Below, one piece after another: positions 20,795-22,100 of a DNA stretch of 22,100 bases. The translations under genes and the position numbers were made by a program. The stretch spans positions 1 through 22,100 of the forward strand of contig DATLNC010000106.1 in the NCBI GenBank assembly GCA_035536935.1, written 5' to 3'. The notes below the pieces were generated by a model, which was given only the letters and a program-made list of their open reading frames with translations, was not told where the DNA came from and ran no database searches. This DNA is from DATMER01 sp035536935. Lineage in GTDB: Bacteria > Acidobacteriota > Thermoanaerobaculia > Multivoradales > UBA5704. The first letter of the stretch is position 1, and each line of letters starts with the position of its first letter.

Positions 20795-21583
20795 TCAACC
20801 GAATCCGCTTCTTCCCGAGGAGGACGAGGGCATCGGGATGATCGACCCGAAGCCGCCCGCGCTGTTGCGCCGCAGGCCGGCGAGCGTCAGGGCGCGGTAG
20901 AACAGGCTGCGGAAGGAGGACGGGCGGTCGATCTGCAGGGCTTGGGGCGGGAGCTGCCCGTCGGGATCCTGAGCATAGAGCTGAATCCCCGCCTCCTTCC
21001 AGCGCAGCAGGACGTGCGCGAGATCGAGCCGCGGCTTGCCCTGGAGCGAGTCGGATTGCAGGACGATCACCTGCCGGATGCCGCGGGAGAGCAGGAAGTT
21101 GGCCGAGGGGAAGTCCTGGGGGAAGACCACCCAGCGGTTGTCGAACTTGCCCGGTTCCGCCATCGCGCTCGGCTCCAGGCGCCTGGCGTCCAGGAGGAAG
21201 GCGGGCGGCGCGTCGGCCGCGAGCACCAGGCTGCGCATCTCGGGCTCCGCTTTGTGGAGCCGGCGCAGGATCTCCGACACCGGCACGATCGCGGCGGAAT
21301 GGTAGGCCGTGTTGAACATCGGCACCGGCCGGTAGCCCGCCCGGGCCAGCCCCAGCCCGATCTCCACCGATCTCGGACCGGGCATGTCGACGACGAAGGC
21401 CGTCCAGGTGTCGATAGGGCCCGCGTCGAAGGCTCTCGGCTCGCCATCCTCGGCTGCCGAATAGACCGGCATGGCGGTACCGGCCATATCCGGAGGCATC
21501 TCCGCGAAGCAGGCCGGCTTGGCCCAGCGGGACCAGACCGACTCCTGCGGCGCCCAGGCCTCAAAGAGCTGCGAGCCGTCCAT
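20795..21583 (-). CDS. Unrecognised 262-aa protein linked to an ATP-grasp gene
   Basis: I do not recognise this family. ATG 21583 has GGAGGAG 7 nt upstream, and the frame overlaps the end of the upstream ATP-grasp gene by 23 nt, so the two are probably translated together. There is no signal peptide or membrane segment. The sequence shows an alternating strand-helix pattern ('TWTAFVVDMPGPRSVEIGLGLARAGYRPVPMF', 'MRSLVLAADAPPAFLLDA', 'RWVVFPQDFPSANFLLSRGIRQVIVLQSD'), suggesting an alpha/beta fold. Conserved-looking sites are 'WAKPACFAEMP' near the N-terminus and 'NTAYHSAAIVPV' in the middle. The C-terminus is Ser/Gly-rich and probably disordered. The context suggests it works with the neighbouring amide ligase, perhaps as a partner that supplies or consumes its product; that is inference only. 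Confidence 0.7.
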   Translation of the reverse strand: MDGSQLFEAWAPQESVWSRWAKPACFAEMPPDMAGTAMPVYSAAEDGEPRAFDAGPIDTWTAFVVDMPGPRSVEIGLGLARAGYRPVPMFNTAYHSAAIVPVSEILRRLHKAEPEMRSLVLAADAPPAFLLDARRLEPSAMAEPGKFDNRWVVFPQDFPSANFLLSRGIRQVIVLQSDSLQGKPRLDLAHVLLRWKEAGIQLYAQDPDGQLPPQALQIDRPSSFRSLFYRALTLAGLRRNSAGGFGSIIPMPSSSSGRSGFG

Positions 21584-22100
21584 ACTGAGTCTCCTCCCGC
21601 CGTGGCTCGACAAGAACCGCGGCGTCCTGCGCCAGATGATTGATGATCGGCTTGCGCGCCACCCGGCCGTACGCCCCGGCGGCGCGCCCGTCGATCGTGT
21701 AGACCCCAACGCAGGGGTAGACCGCTTCCCCTCCTACGTCCAGGGGGATGGCTGTGAACCTCCGCTGTGCCGCCCACCACCGCGGGCCGAAGCGGACCTC
21801 CCGGCGGATCATCTTCCACTCCTTCTCGGGCGTGGCCCCCGCGAGGCCGATGCCGTCGCCGACCCGGCCGAGAGCGGGCTTGAGCACCCAGCCCGGATCT
21901 CTCTTCCAACTGGAATCCCGCGGGTCAACGGTCTCGGGGAGGAGGCTCCGCCATGCGGGCAGGGGCGTCTCCAGCCTGTCCCAGACAAGGGGAAAGCGCT
22001 TGCTCTGGGTGAGCAGCGCGGTCGCGGGATTGCTCACGGGAGTCTGTCCGCCATGGAAAAAGTGCTTCCAGCCGCTGGAGCGGGGAAGGTTGGGCAGCCA
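21561..22100 (-). CDS. Glutathionylspermidine synthase-like ATP-grasp ligase (N-terminal part outside window)
   Basis: The frame is open to the window edge; 179 codons and the stop are visible, so GTG 22037 is not the true start. The sequence resembles the C-terminal ATP-grasp part of the glutathionylspermidine synthase (GSP_synth) family. Matching segments are 'WKHFFHGGQTPVSNPATALL', 'GWVLKPALGRVGDGIGLAG' (nucleotide-binding, Lys and Gly-rich loop), 'YPCVGVYTIDGRAAGAYGR' and a late 'AQDAAVLVE'. Members form an amide bond between a carboxylate and an amine using ATP. Many homologues outside enterobacteria do not make glutathionylspermidine and their substrates are unknown. The motif 'WVLKPALGR' departs from the 'SKPLFGREG' of the classical enzymes, which also argues for a different substrate. 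Confidence 0.68.
   Translation of the reverse strand, partial: WLPNLPRSSGWKHFFHGGQTPVSNPATALLTQSKRFPLVWDRLETPLPAWRSLLPETVDPRDSSWKRDPGWVLKPALGRVGDGIGLAGATPEKEWKMIRREVRFGPRWWAAQRRFTAIPLDVGGEAVYPCVGVYTIDGRAAGAYGRVARKPIINHLAQDAAVLVEPRREETQYGRLAAL

Overview
The window is about 22 kb of GC-rich, densely coding bacterial DNA from a Gram-negative (diderm) organism. It encodes an Omp85 outer-membrane barrel, a lipoprotein and many exported proteins. The paired C-terminal 'FWFF...VLDG...FWVFYG...TVTDT' modules of the LamG protein recall large secreted proteins of Acidobacteriota (Thermoanaerobaculia-like lineages). That assignment is an inference from memory of the family, not a search result. I see no rRNA, tRNA, CRISPR array, transposase or phage module.

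Layout. Positions 1-1201 hold the end of an AlkD-like DNA alkylation repair gene and a four-helix membrane protein. A three-PAS hybrid histidine kinase follows (1278-3647). A convergent gene of unknown function (3811-4686, minus) is followed by a secreted LamG protein (4858-7539) that seems to start at ATT. A phospholipase-D-type cardiolipin synthase (minus) and a secreted S9-like alpha/beta hydrolase (plus) diverge from a 68-nt gap. A glycine-zipper protein and a GspG-like lipoprotein (both minus) follow, then a small membrane protein, a long imperfect palindrome and an M64-family secreted metallopeptidase. The peptidase is directly upstream of a 2,089-codon gene (13365-19634). The last part is all minus strand: an exported TPR protein, an unrecognised 262-aa protein, and the C-terminal part of a glutathionylspermidine-synthase-like ATP-grasp enzyme that runs off the window.

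The most striking item is the 2,089-aa protein. It appears to fuse TamB (inner-membrane anchor, long periplasmic beta-rich body, DUF490-like C-terminal region) to TamA/BamA (about five POTRA domains and an Omp85 barrel ending in Phe). One polypeptide would then reach from the inner to the outer membrane and carry out both halves of the translocation and assembly module. Its coding sequence also contains two 66-bp, 63/66-identical, inverted REP-like elements, both read in frame, on either side of a block of three tandem repeats.

The second notable item is an array of 42-bp palindromic units (seven clear copies and one decayed) filling the space between the convergent fusion and TPR genes (19625-19960). 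A third, unrelated palindromic repeat lies at 11783-11906, so the 8 kb around the fusion gene carries three different families of palindromic DNA.
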